Of a stretch of 64,000 nt of DNA, positions 33,848 through 42,261 are shown piece after piece; within the stretch, counting starts at the first letter, position 1, and every line of letters begins with the position of its first letter. The notes below the pieces were generated by a model. The model had not been told where the DNA came from, ran no database searches, and saw only the letters and a program-made list of their open reading frames with translations. The position numbers were made by a program, and so were the translations under genes. The DNA is taken from assembly GCA_030704615.1 (NCBI GenBank), contig CM060734.1, positions 6,388,001-6,452,000 of the forward strand. The letters are read 5' to 3'. The stretch is from Takakia lepidozioides (taxonomy: Eukaryota > Streptophyta > Takakiopsida > Takakiales > Takakiaceae).

Positions 33848-35015
33848 TCATCTCATCATTGAGAACCTCCTCATCCGAGAAGAATCCCCAACCTCATCCA
33901 TCACAGCTGCCTTGGCTGCCAACTCCCTCTGAACCTCGAGCACCTCCCACGTGTGCCATGGATGTCTACACCCCGTGGTCCTCACCGGCTCGCCCCCACT
34001 CGCTGCCTGTACCGTCTCGGTAGGCAGAGAGACCGTCAAGGGAAGTGCACTCCGCACTCTACGTTGCTCAGCCATAGCCAAGCTGATAATCCAGGTCAAG
34101 CAATTGAGATCCATTGCTTGCCCCAACACCTGACGACGTGATGCCTCAGAAAGAGAAGGCACCGCCGTGGTCCCAGTGGAAAACCCCATAGCCCGCTCTC
34201 GCTCGTCGGCATTAGGCTCCACTAACTGCTGCAACTGAGCATCCCACAGGAGGCCAGGTCCACCATCCCAAAAAGCATGGGATCCTGGGAAGCTGAGCAG
34301 TGTAGGTAATGCTGCTCGTGGTTGACCCACCCTGTTGACCACTGCCAAAGGCGAACGGTCATCGTGTCTCACACGTTGAGACTGCCTCCCTGTGTCCAAA
34401 ATGCCATCCACGGTGAGGTGTGCTGGCCGCTGCACCCCATCAAATGCACGCTTGAGCAGTGCGGGTGGCATCAAGTTAGTCCACCAAAGCCGTGGACGAT
34501 GAGCCCGTGACCCCACTGCAGCTGCATCCAGCAACACTGCTGACCCAAGCCACGACCGGACTTGATGCACACTGGCCATCACCCTGGCCCAGAATCACCC
34601 ATCAGTGGCACATTCTCCAAGATGTATGCTGGAGATACAGCTTGATGAAGCTGCAAGTGGCGCAAAATCCCGCACCATCTCCCAAAACAGACCCGTCCTC
34701 GAGTCTCGCAATCCATTGCCATGCCCGGCTGATGAATGCCCTTGGCAGGGCCAACCTGCCACTACCAGATCAATGGAGCCAACCTGCTCCAAATCCGGCG
34801 CCCCCAGCAACGAAATGTCTGCTGGCAAGGCTTGTTGGTATCCACGAACTGCAGACACTGGCAACAAAGCAGGGTACTGCTGTACCAACTGAGCAACATG
34901 GCGCAGTGAGACGCGTCGTGCAGTCTCATCCCTCTCCACATACAGGTAACGCCTTACCCGCACACCTGCCTATAGCACAGCAGCCAATCCGGTGCTGATC
35001 CCGCCAAACAAGTCC
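33848..35015 (-). pseudogene. Cytosine-5 DNA methyltransferase domain inside pol
   Basis: Conserved C5-MTase motifs occur in the correct order on the minus strand: motif I ICLLDLFGGISTGL (35000-35030), VERDE after it (motif II position), motif IV DLVVAGWPCQGHS with the catalytic Pro-Cys (34736-34770), motif VI YILENV (about 34608-34625), a motif VIII-like RPRLWWTN (34471-34500), and motif IX/X RAMGFSTGTT then RRQVLGQAMDLNCLTWII (about 34085-34180). The enzyme transfers a methyl group from S-adenosylmethionine to cytosine C5. A TAG at 34970-34972, where Gln would fit, and two frame changes (near 34650 and 34590) disrupt it. I do not assign a host DNMT subfamily. Confidence 0.88.
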
Positions 35016-36490
35016 AGAAGGCAAATGCCTTCATCCGGATACTGCCACACAATAGGTGTGGTATCCAATGGTGACAACTGAGGTGGTCCTGGTGCAATGC
35101 CCGCACTCTCCTCCTCTCCTGACGGTACAAAAGCCTCTACCCAGGCTTGTTGCACCCGTCGATCAGCAATCTGCTGCAAATCCTTGCTCGTACCCCACAA
35201 TGGAGTGTGAGCAACCATGGCAGGCAACTCCGCCATACCATGCATGTCATCATGCTCTGCTGGAGGTGGCACATCCTCTGCATGGGCATTGCCTTCCAGC
35301 AACTCTCCAGGCCAACTAACTGCAGCTGTAAAGGCGGCTAATGTTGGCATCTTGCCCCGTTGGGCAGCCGCAATACCCCCAATGAATGTCATAGGGAGCT
35401 GTGCACGACGACCATCCCCTGACTGCCATCCAGGCCTGTAGGATGCTGACTCCTCCCAAAAGTCCAGGGTGAAGCCCATGGGATATAACACTGCCCCACC
35501 AACGAGGACATCGTAAGAGACTGCGTCTGTCACAATGGCCTTGACCCGCATCACTGAGCCATCTACAGGATGATCCGGCTGCAGTCTAATGGCCAACTGA
35601 TGCCGTGTCATGCCCTGAGCCTGCTCTGATCCTCCCAGAGATGTTTGTATCTGGAAAGGACAAGGCTCCATATCCGCCTCCATGAGGCCCAAACCTGCAA
35701 TAGCAGCTCTACCCAACATCAGTGGCTGGGCTCCCGAGTCCAACAAGACCCGCAGTGGCCGGTACTTCTTGCCTGCCGGTCCACTCAAAGAGAAAATGCC
35801 ATCCTGGTTGTCTAACAAGACAACTCCAGGTGTCACCATGGCGCGCTCAAAGGCTGGCCTAGCTGGCAGCTCCGTCAACCTGGCAGCTGCAGCTTGCCAT
35901 GGCGCAGCCGTGGCAGTCTTGACCCTCAAATCCGAGGATCCCTCTGCCACTACACCTTCCAGTAACTCCGCAGAAGATGAAGTGACCTCCCCACTCTCAC
36001 AGAGTGTTGCTGCTAGTCTGAACACTGCAGCAGGTCTTACCCCCGACGTCGCAATCATGGTTGCCGAGAACAGTGGGGCTTGACACACAGAGGTGGCTGC
36101 CCCCAACAACACACCGGCTGCACTAGCCTTGGCAGCAGGTGTCAGTGCTACACGTGTAGCTCTCCCCAATGGCATAGTAACCTCCGCCTCGGTAACAGTC
36201 GGGCGAGAACTAGGTGCCATGGATGGCGTTGACACTGCCTCCGCCAAGGTGAATGACTGAGGCAGCCTCGCCTGACGGCTTGCCTCCCCACGTTGTGGAT
36301 CCAACTCCACCTCTGCACCTCGTGGCTCAGGAGCTCGTGCTGCTCCTCGAGTCACGGCTGCAGCAGACTCCACCTGCACTAGTGGTAGTGCTGCTCCGCA
36401 CATGAATCCCATGCCTCCCATATCTCCTCCCTCAGGAGCAGGAGGTGGACCATCCCGCCTGGGAGCCGGTACCACCTGAGCTATAGCCAT
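35016..36490 (-). pseudogene. DNMT element aspartic protease region
   Basis: A 506-codon frame whose last 15 codons are DNMT motif I. Residues 1-225 are a low-complexity Ala/Pro/Thr-rich linker. The protease follows: YRPLRVLLDSGAQPLMLG, with the catalytic Asp codon at 35738-35740 (about residue 251), then GLGLMEADMEPCPFQIQ and YDVLVGGAVLYPMGFTLDFW. After it a roughly 130-residue spacer leads into the methyltransferase in the same frame, so protease and methyltransferase belong to one polyprotein. Confidence 0.85.
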
Positions 36491-36663
36491 TGCAGCGAGC
36501 CTTTGCTCTAGCTGCTGAAGCAGTTGGCCATGCCTTGGTCAACACCCTGACCACCGCGTCCTTGGCTATGTTGAGCTTGCCCTTGGCCTGCACCTCGTGC
36601 CCGACCACCTCGTCCTCTCTGGGCTGGTCCACCTCGCCCCCGGCCACCATTGTTCTCTTGGAA
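36491..36663 (-). other. RG-rich gag-pol linker behind an in-frame TAG
   Basis: Reading past the gag stop in the same frame gives NNGGRGRGGPAQRGRGG and further RG/GQ repeats, resembling nucleic-acid-binding RGG regions. The gag TAG (36664-36666) therefore looks like either a recent C-to-T change of a Gln codon or a readthrough stop. A frame change near 36530 leads into the protease ORF (QLLQQLEQRLAAMAI). Confidence 0.6.
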
Positions 36664-37770
36664 CTAGCCTGGGCGCAACTCAAGATGCAAGTCATAACAC
36701 TGGGCATCTCCATGCCCATACTTGCCACAATGCCCACACTGCAACTGTGCAGGCTGTGCTTGTGCCGGCCTTCTGCCACTCTCTGGGCAATCTCTCTTGA
36801 CATGGGGTCCTCCACATGTCCAACATATCACCCCTGGTTGCTGTTGGCCTGCAAAAGATGCCACGGGCCTCTGCACCTGAGGTCCCCTGTAAGCTCCATG
36901 GAACTTGGGTTGGGAAACCTTGCCCCCCTGACCACGCTGCTGGGCAGTACCTTGTGCCTGTGGGCTGGCAGCTGCGCCTCGTGCAGGCATGTCCTTGCCA
37001 AATCCAATGGTGACAACTCGCTCCTCCACCATGTTGAGCTCAATCCGCTCAGCCAGCAGAAACACATCTGTTAATGTGGGTTGGGCTGCTTGTAACAAGG
37101 TTGCATCTCGCACCCTTCTCTTGAGCTCCTTGTCCAGAATTCCATACCAAAACTGGATTGCATGAGCTTCAGTAACCCCTTGGGTCACACTTATCAAGCG
37201 CCTCATACGAGTGTACGCCTCTCGCAGGCTCTCACTGGGTTTGCGCTGGAAGTCTTGCAAACTTCGCAGCTTCTCTGTCCGTACACCTTGGTAATCAGGT
37301 GACCAATACATCCTCCACTCCTCAATCTCCGCTTCATGTCCTCGCCTGAACTCGTGGTAATCGTCCATAGGCGGGCCTTCCAAATGCTGGAACAGTCCCT
37401 TCCACGCCATGAATGGAGTGAACAGTTGTGGATTACGCATCTGCTGCAAATCACACCAGTTGTCGAACTCCTGGATAAAGTCATCCAGCTCAATTGTGCC
37501 CACAGCTCCAGAGTACCTACGAGGCCCCTTGGTAGCTCCATACATCTCCTCCATGTCGTCCCACAACAATGGCGAATGAAACTGCACACCTGTTGATGAA
37601 GCCTCCGAGTCTGTGTCTGACTCTGCACTAGTTGAGGGTGGAGGTGAAGGTGGTCTGAAACGAACACCTCGTCTGGTGAACCCACTCTCACTGCTACTGC
37701 CTATAGCCGTACTCCCCTCAGAACCCCTGGGTAACTCCGTGATGACACTCACAATGTGCACCTCCCCCAC
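36664..37770 (-). CDS. DNMT element gag
   Basis: A 368-codon ORF starting at 37770 (MGEVHIVSVITELPRG). It has a Ser/Pro-rich acidic N-terminus, a retrotransposon-gag capsid region (ELDDFIQEFDNWCDLQQMR, WRMYWSPDYQG, LREAYTRMRRLISVTQGVT) and two zinc knuckles near the end: CWTCGGPHVKRDC (one residue shorter than the CX2CX4HX4C norm) and CGHCGKYGHGDAQC (canonical). It is the structural protein of the particle. A diverged copy of its zinc-knuckle end reappears at 63905-64000. Confidence 0.9.
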   Translation of the reverse strand: MGEVHIVSVITELPRGSEGSTAIGSSSESGFTRRGVRFRPPSPPPSTSAESDTDSEASSTGVQFHSPLLWDDMEEMYGATKGPRRYSGAVGTIELDDFIQEFDNWCDLQQMRNPQLFTPFMAWKGLFQHLEGPPMDDYHEFRRGHEAEIEEWRMYWSPDYQGVRTEKLRSLQDFQRKPSESLREAYTRMRRLISVTQGVTEAHAIQFWYGILDKELKRRVRDATLLQAAQPTLTDVFLLAERIELNMVEERVVTIGFGKDMPARGAAASPQAQGTAQQRGQGGKVSQPKFHGAYRGPQVQRPVASFAGQQQPGVICWTCGGPHVKRDCPESGRRPAQAQPAQLQCGHCGKYGHGDAQCYDLHLELRPG

Positions 37771-38279
37771 GTGACACTATAAGGCTCTATTACTAATTCT
37801 AATAGTGACACGGGTAGGCACCTGTTGCAGTTTAAGGGTCATATCCCAGTGGCTCAGGGCACCTGCACCTGCATCCACCGCAAGAACTCCTATGGTTGGG
37901 TGGTCATCAACCCAGCCTCACCATAGAAGAAACACTGGTGGTCTTGCTGGTCATCACTCCAGCCTCACCACCGACAGCATACTCTAGGATTGACCGGTGA
38001 TCAAATCCGGCCTAATCCCTATGAAAGCAAGCGCCCACACAAAACCAACATGGCGCACAGTCAAGCATGCAGGTGTTGGGGGGGATCCAAACACAAGAAA
38101 TCAAAGCATCAACACCCCCACACCAAAATCCAGCAGCAACGCTGATCCTGCAGAATATCCCAGCCCAAAACCCCGGACTGACTGGCCTCCACCAAGAGAG
38201 GCTTTGGCAACTACAAGTACAAGGTAATGAAAATAGTACAGAGATGGAGGGGAAGAATAGAAGCCCGACCCAGCAAGAT

Positions 38280-38948
38280 CTAATCCTGATCTATGCTATC
38301 AACTGCCAGACTTCTCTCAAAGTGCCTCGTTCTGCATGATGGTAAGGTAGTAGAGACAAAGCAACACTCTGCTATCTCCCGCTCACTGAACACTAAAGAA
38401 AACAAAGGTAGGGTCTGATAGTCTCTCAACTCGAAAGCTTTGAGACGGTTGCGGGTGTCCTCATTGCGAATGACTGCATCTCCTTCAAACAGAACAAACT
38501 TGTCATCGCTAATGAACCCCCGCTCGTGGTTGCCTTGTGCAGAGCGTGTCCGGCTGCAACGTTGTCTGATTGCACAAACTTGTGTAGCTCCTTCTCCTCT
38601 GCTCCAGTACACCACAGCCTTGTGGCTGAACACCTTGGTCCCCGGGGCTGTCTTTGGCTGTGTTCCAAGCCTAGCTTTCACCCACTTTGGTATTTCACTT
38701 ACAGCTGCAGAACTGCTGGCTCCAACAGAGTTCTGACTGTCCAAAGCGATATTGAGGCCCTCAACGCCAACTACAGCAGTCTGTTGTCTACTGCTAATGC
38801 CTGACTCCCAGTATGCAATCAACTCGTCCAATTGTTCTCCACTCAAATCAGTCTGAGTTCCTTGGGAAACATAAATCCTGTCCCCTTGTGTGCATAGGCT
38901 AAGAGAGAAGACCTGCCTTTCAATTACGTCCTCATTTCCCCCAGCCAT
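38280..38948 (-). CDS. Uncharacterised 222-aa ORF upstream of gag
   Basis: Opens with MAGGNEDVIERQVFSLSL at 38948 in the leader of the DNMT element, same strand as gag, about 510 bp upstream of it. It contains LDELIAYWESGISSRQQ and VSEIPKWVKARLGTQPKTAP, is soluble and mixed in charge, with no zinc, membrane or catalytic motif I can name. It could be an extra retroelement ORF, as some large LTR elements carry, or a captured host fragment. Confidence 0.45.
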   Translation of the reverse strand: MAGGNEDVIERQVFSLSLCTQGDRIYVSQGTQTDLSGEQLDELIAYWESGISSRQQTAVVGVEGLNIALDSQNSVGASSSAAVSEIPKWVKARLGTQPKTAPGTKVFSHKAVVYWSRGEGATQVCAIRQRCSRTRSAQGNHERGFISDDKFVLFEGDAVIRNEDTRNRLKAFELRDYQTLPLFSLVFSEREIAECCFVSTTLPSCRTRHFERSLAVDSIDQD

Positions 38949-40421
38949 ACAAGGAGGACATCCACAGATTTGTCTCTCAAATAGACCAGAACAGGTTCTA
39001 GAAACAGAATTGTGGATCTTTCACAGCACACTCACACTCTAAAAATTCCATAGATTTTTAGCAGAGTCCCAAAAACAAAAACCAGGTCTAGCTAGGTAGA
39101 TATCCCCTTTCTGCAGCTATCCCCCCAAAAACTGAGTCAAACGGAGCTCATTTGACAAAGATATGACCAACCAGGCTCTTTAAACCTAACACATTTTTCT
39201 TTTCTTTCCTTTTTAAAAAAATAAAATAAGACAACAAATACAAAGAAAACTCTTTTAAAATAAAAATAAAAATACTTGTCTTGGTTCCTGTTCCCTGGTT
39301 ATCTACAGGTTCCCGAGGCCGTTCCCCTCACACTGTGAGCACACTACTGCCCCATTCCGGTGCAGTTCGAGCATAGAATGCTGTCGACTTTGCTGGACTG
39401 TGGTGTCTGGACGCACACACGCCCCCGACCTGTTCTACACTGCGGAGGACCACCATCACCGCATTCCGAGCGCACTCCACAGCAGCAATCTTCCGTGAGA
39501 GAGAGAGAGCTATGGCGGGACTTACAACAACAGCACAGGGCATCACAGCGTCCTTGACATCAGCGGCATGGTGTTGGTGTCCTCAGGTGCAGCTCACAAT
39601 AAGGCCGATCTCGCATGGAGCAACCTCCTCTGCAAATGCTGCTCGGCTGCCCTAATGGATCATGCATCAATCCTTTCAGTCCTCATCAATCCTCTAGTTT
39701 GTGCAGGTTTTGATACGGTTTGCTTCAATAATGGCTGCCTGTGCTGCATCTTCCTGGGTGGCCACTGGCATTCCCACTCTGTCCGGAAGCAAGAAGATTG
39801 CAAGAGTGGCCTCCGTCCAGGCTTGCTTCTCCGGCCTGCGATCTGGCAACCGACTGGATTCCTTGGCAGTGCCTTCAGTGTTGGTGATGGGTCTCGTGCA
39901 CCGGTCAAGCATGTCCCTCCCTATGCTTCATTCTTTCTCTTTTCGCAGGTTACAACTATATCTCCCTTTAATCCTCTCGCACGGTTGGGCAGAGAGCTGA
40001 GGCAGCTTCTTCTTCAAGAAATGTTATCTCAATCACAATTTGGGTCGTTCGACAGAGTATCCGAGTTGGCTTGTACATCTTTGAAGCCTTCCTCCTCTTC
40101 ACAGGCCGCTTCGAGTGCTCTCGGTTTGCAGCACCTTCTTCCTATCTCTTCTTCCTATCAGCCAGCCCAAACTGCACTTTACACCGTCAACTCCCGTAGT
40201 TCAACTCCAGCATATATCTCCTCCAAAATTCAACATTGCTGATTCACCTCTGGCCCAGGCAGTAACAGGCCCAGCCCATACGTTGCTCGCCAGGCCAGGC
40301 CACCACCTGCGCATCACCAACGCCCCCACATAGGGCCCTACTGCAGCAGCAAACAACGTCGCCAATGAGTAATCACACAGTGCAATCGTCGACACCACAC
40401 CAGGGACAACACCAACCTTGC
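38949..40421. other. Leader of the DNMT element, no identified gene
   Basis: Low-complexity A/T tract at 39195-39280 and a GA-rich run at 39495-39515. ORFs on both strands overlap without a recognisable family. It may hold captured fragments, since the stretch just to its right is kinase-like. Confidence 0.4.
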
Positions 40422-40700
40422 TCACTCCTCGAACACCAGCTCGCCCAAACGTCTATCAGGCACCTCGTGTGTGCAAAGCATGGCCACATCCATCAGCTGC
40501 AGCAGCAGCTTGTTAATACATGTGGTCTTCAGCAGGTTCACATCAAGAACTTGCCTGGCCAGCTCTGGCTTCGCCAATGCTTGCCGCACCCACTGTGAGC
40601 TGTTCACGCCCTCACTGACCAGAACGAAGGCTGCTTCCTCGCAGTATAGCTCCGTCCCGCCCCTGCGGCCTCATGCCAGAACCAACGCTATCCTTACCAG
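40422..40700 (-). pseudogene. Receptor-like kinase C-lobe fragment (captured?)
   Basis: The minus strand reads TELYCEEAAFVLVSEGVNSS, QWVRQALAKPELARQVLDVN and LLLQLMDVAMLCTHEVPDRR, resembling the end of plant receptor-like kinase domains (WV...VLD.NL...A.LCT...P..R). Upstream a GYIDGPW resembles the GYIDPEW of subdomain VIII, in another frame. No ATP-binding or catalytic loop is visible. It lies inside the DNMT element's leader, so it may be captured host sequence. The similarity is short. Confidence 0.4.
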
Positions 40701-40926
40701 TGGAAAGACACCAGTTCTTTGCCCCTGCTTGACATGCAGCCTGCCTCCATGGACCATCTATATACCCAGAAACCAGAGATGATCGAAACCTGCATGTTTC
40801 TTTTTGTTTTGTTTTTTTTTTTTTTTAAGCTTCTCAAACTAAGCATTACTTCACAGAGGTAATCATACAAGTGCTAACCCTCAACTCCTACCTTGCACTC
40901 ACAAGTAAGAAGTCATCTCTCTCGAG

Positions 40927-41265
40927 TGATAAGAAAACCCAAGAACACACTGTTGACACAAAACATGAAAACCAAACCATCACTCTTAGAAATAGTAGTC
41001 GAGCCAGGGGCACCCCAAGCTATGGGGACTCCACCCCACAACAACCTACACTCCCATCATGAGTACACTCAGATCTAAACGCATGCAGGAGCTCGGTCGC
41101 GCAGGCTCAACTCGAGAGAGATGAGCTGCGCGACTGCCGCTCTTGTGAAGATAAGACGGACCAGGTGTCAAATTAAACTTGACACCTGATTTAACACTTG
41201 ACCTAAATCCAAGTGTTAAATACAAATAACTAGCTGTTTTCACACTGTGCTTATTTAACTTGACA
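40927..41265 (-). repeat. Candidate 5' LTR of the DNMT element
   Basis: 339 bp, TGATAAG...CTTGACA on the plus strand, matching 29956-30302 in the same orientation. I find no recognisable primer-binding site on its gag-proximal side (CTCGAGAGAGATGAC on the minus strand), which weakens the LTR reading. Confidence 0.6.
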
Positions 41266-41846
41266 CCCTTAACGACCTCAGGGAGGTCGGTCGGGCGTCG
41301 CTACCCCCCCCAATTGCTGTAGTGTTTCTTATAAGAAGAGATTATAGATTTATATGGCCCCCCTGAGGTCATACTAACGAATGATGACATGGAATGGGTG
41401 GGGGGATTTTCTTTGACACGTGAAGATCTTGGCATCAGGCATGTGAGGAAGGGTTCTGAACATGGAGGTGTTGTCAAATGGGTAATGGAGACTTTGCACA
41501 CGGGGATAGTTGCCCTGGATGAGTTACTGGAGTAGAGTGGGATGAGGGCCTTTGTATAACTGTCATGAAGCACCAAATGTCTATGCAATGCAGGGACAAT
41601 CCTCTTTTTTCCCTTCCATCCAACGACGCTACCGCGTGAGCGTGTGAGCGTACGCTCACACAATGATGACGTGGCGTGAGCCTACGCTCACGCTGCTGAC
41701 ATGGCGCTGATGCTGACGTGGCGTGAGCCTGGTCCAGGTCATGCCACGTCACCACAAAGAAGGTGGGCCTATAACCGTGGAGCCCCCAACTGCTGATTTC
41801 ACCACATGAAGGTGAAACGGATGAAGGGTTTTGGGCTTCTGGAGTT
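41266..41846. other. Non-coding stretch with GTGAGC inverted repeats
   Basis: No gene. 41630-41740 carries repeated inverted words: GTGAGCGTACGCTCAC (a perfect palindrome), GCGTGAGCCTACGCTCACGC, and GCGTGAGCCTGG. Inverted relatives (GAGTGAGCCTGGCCAG on the minus strand) lie at 51968-52024, beyond the ParB-methyltransferase gene. Possible ends of a composite element. Confidence 0.45.
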
Positions 41847-42082
41847 CAACCTTCTGTTAACAGGAGCTTCATTTCGTAGAACTGAAATGAACCTCGTGTC
41901 GACACAAGGGGGATTTGGAGAACTTCAACAAAACCTCGTGTTAACACAAGGTTGTTTTCCTGGAACAAAAATGAACTTCGTGTTGACACGATGTTGTTTT
42001 CTGAGAACTAAAATCATCCTTGTGTCAACACAAGGAGGATTTGGAGAACTTCAAGTAAACCTCGTGTTGAGACGAGGTTGAT
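41847..42082 (+). repeat. 42-bp tandem repeat built on an 18-bp palindrome
   Basis: Six units start near 41848, 41890, 41932, 41974, 42016 and 42058. Each holds a palindrome of the type CCTCGTGTYRACACAAGG (for example 41892-41909), followed by ~24 bp such as GGATTTGGAGAACTTCAA. The period is 14 codons, giving a 91-codon ORF with 14-residue repeats that I regard as incidental. The palindrome core TTGYGTCAACRCAA is the same as in the 46.9-49.9 kb family. Confidence 0.9.
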
Positions 42083-42261
42083 TTGATCATCTGTCTATCT
42101 GAAGGTAGTTTCTTGTGTTTGCTAATGAAAAGAGAATGACAAACCAATGCGACAAATGCATTGACCCACGCATAGCAAAGATGTTAGACGTCATACATTG
42201 AGAGTCACTGGACTTGAACAGTCATTCCATTACAAGTTGTAGTCAAGGAAAACACCGATTT

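Larger units (their letters stand above)
29956..41265 (-). mobile_element. Ty3-type retrotransposon encoding a cytosine-5 DNA methyltransferase and a PHD finger
   Basis: An 11.3-kb minus-strand element. Coding order from 37770 down to 30648 is gag with two zinc knuckles, RG-rich linker, aspartic protease, cytosine-5 methyltransferase, RT, RNase H, integrase, PHD finger. About 3.2 kb of 5' leader (37771-40926), including a 222-codon ORF, separates gag from the candidate 5' LTR. The methyltransferase lies inside pol, between protease and RT. Reading is interrupted by three in-frame TAGs and about seven single-base frame changes, yet nearly every domain signature is preserved, suggesting a young copy or sequence errors. 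LTR assignment is less certain than the coding content. Confidence 0.85.

Noticed and set aside
34492-34998. Plus-strand ORFs opposite the methyltransferase
   Set aside because: Antisense to well-conserved methyltransferase motifs; no homology of their own.
39568-40242. 224-codon plus-strand ORF in the DNMT element leader
   Set aside because: No domain, Ser/Leu-rich, overlaps opposite-strand frames of similar length; not supported as a gene.
29956-41265. Calling the 340-bp pair definite LTRs of the DNMT element
   Set aside because: No target duplication and no recognisable PBS beside the right copy, so they are listed only as candidates.
41806-42081. 91-codon ORF with 14-residue repeats as a small repeat protein
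   Set aside because: A by-product of the 42-bp palindrome array; no support beyond an open frame.
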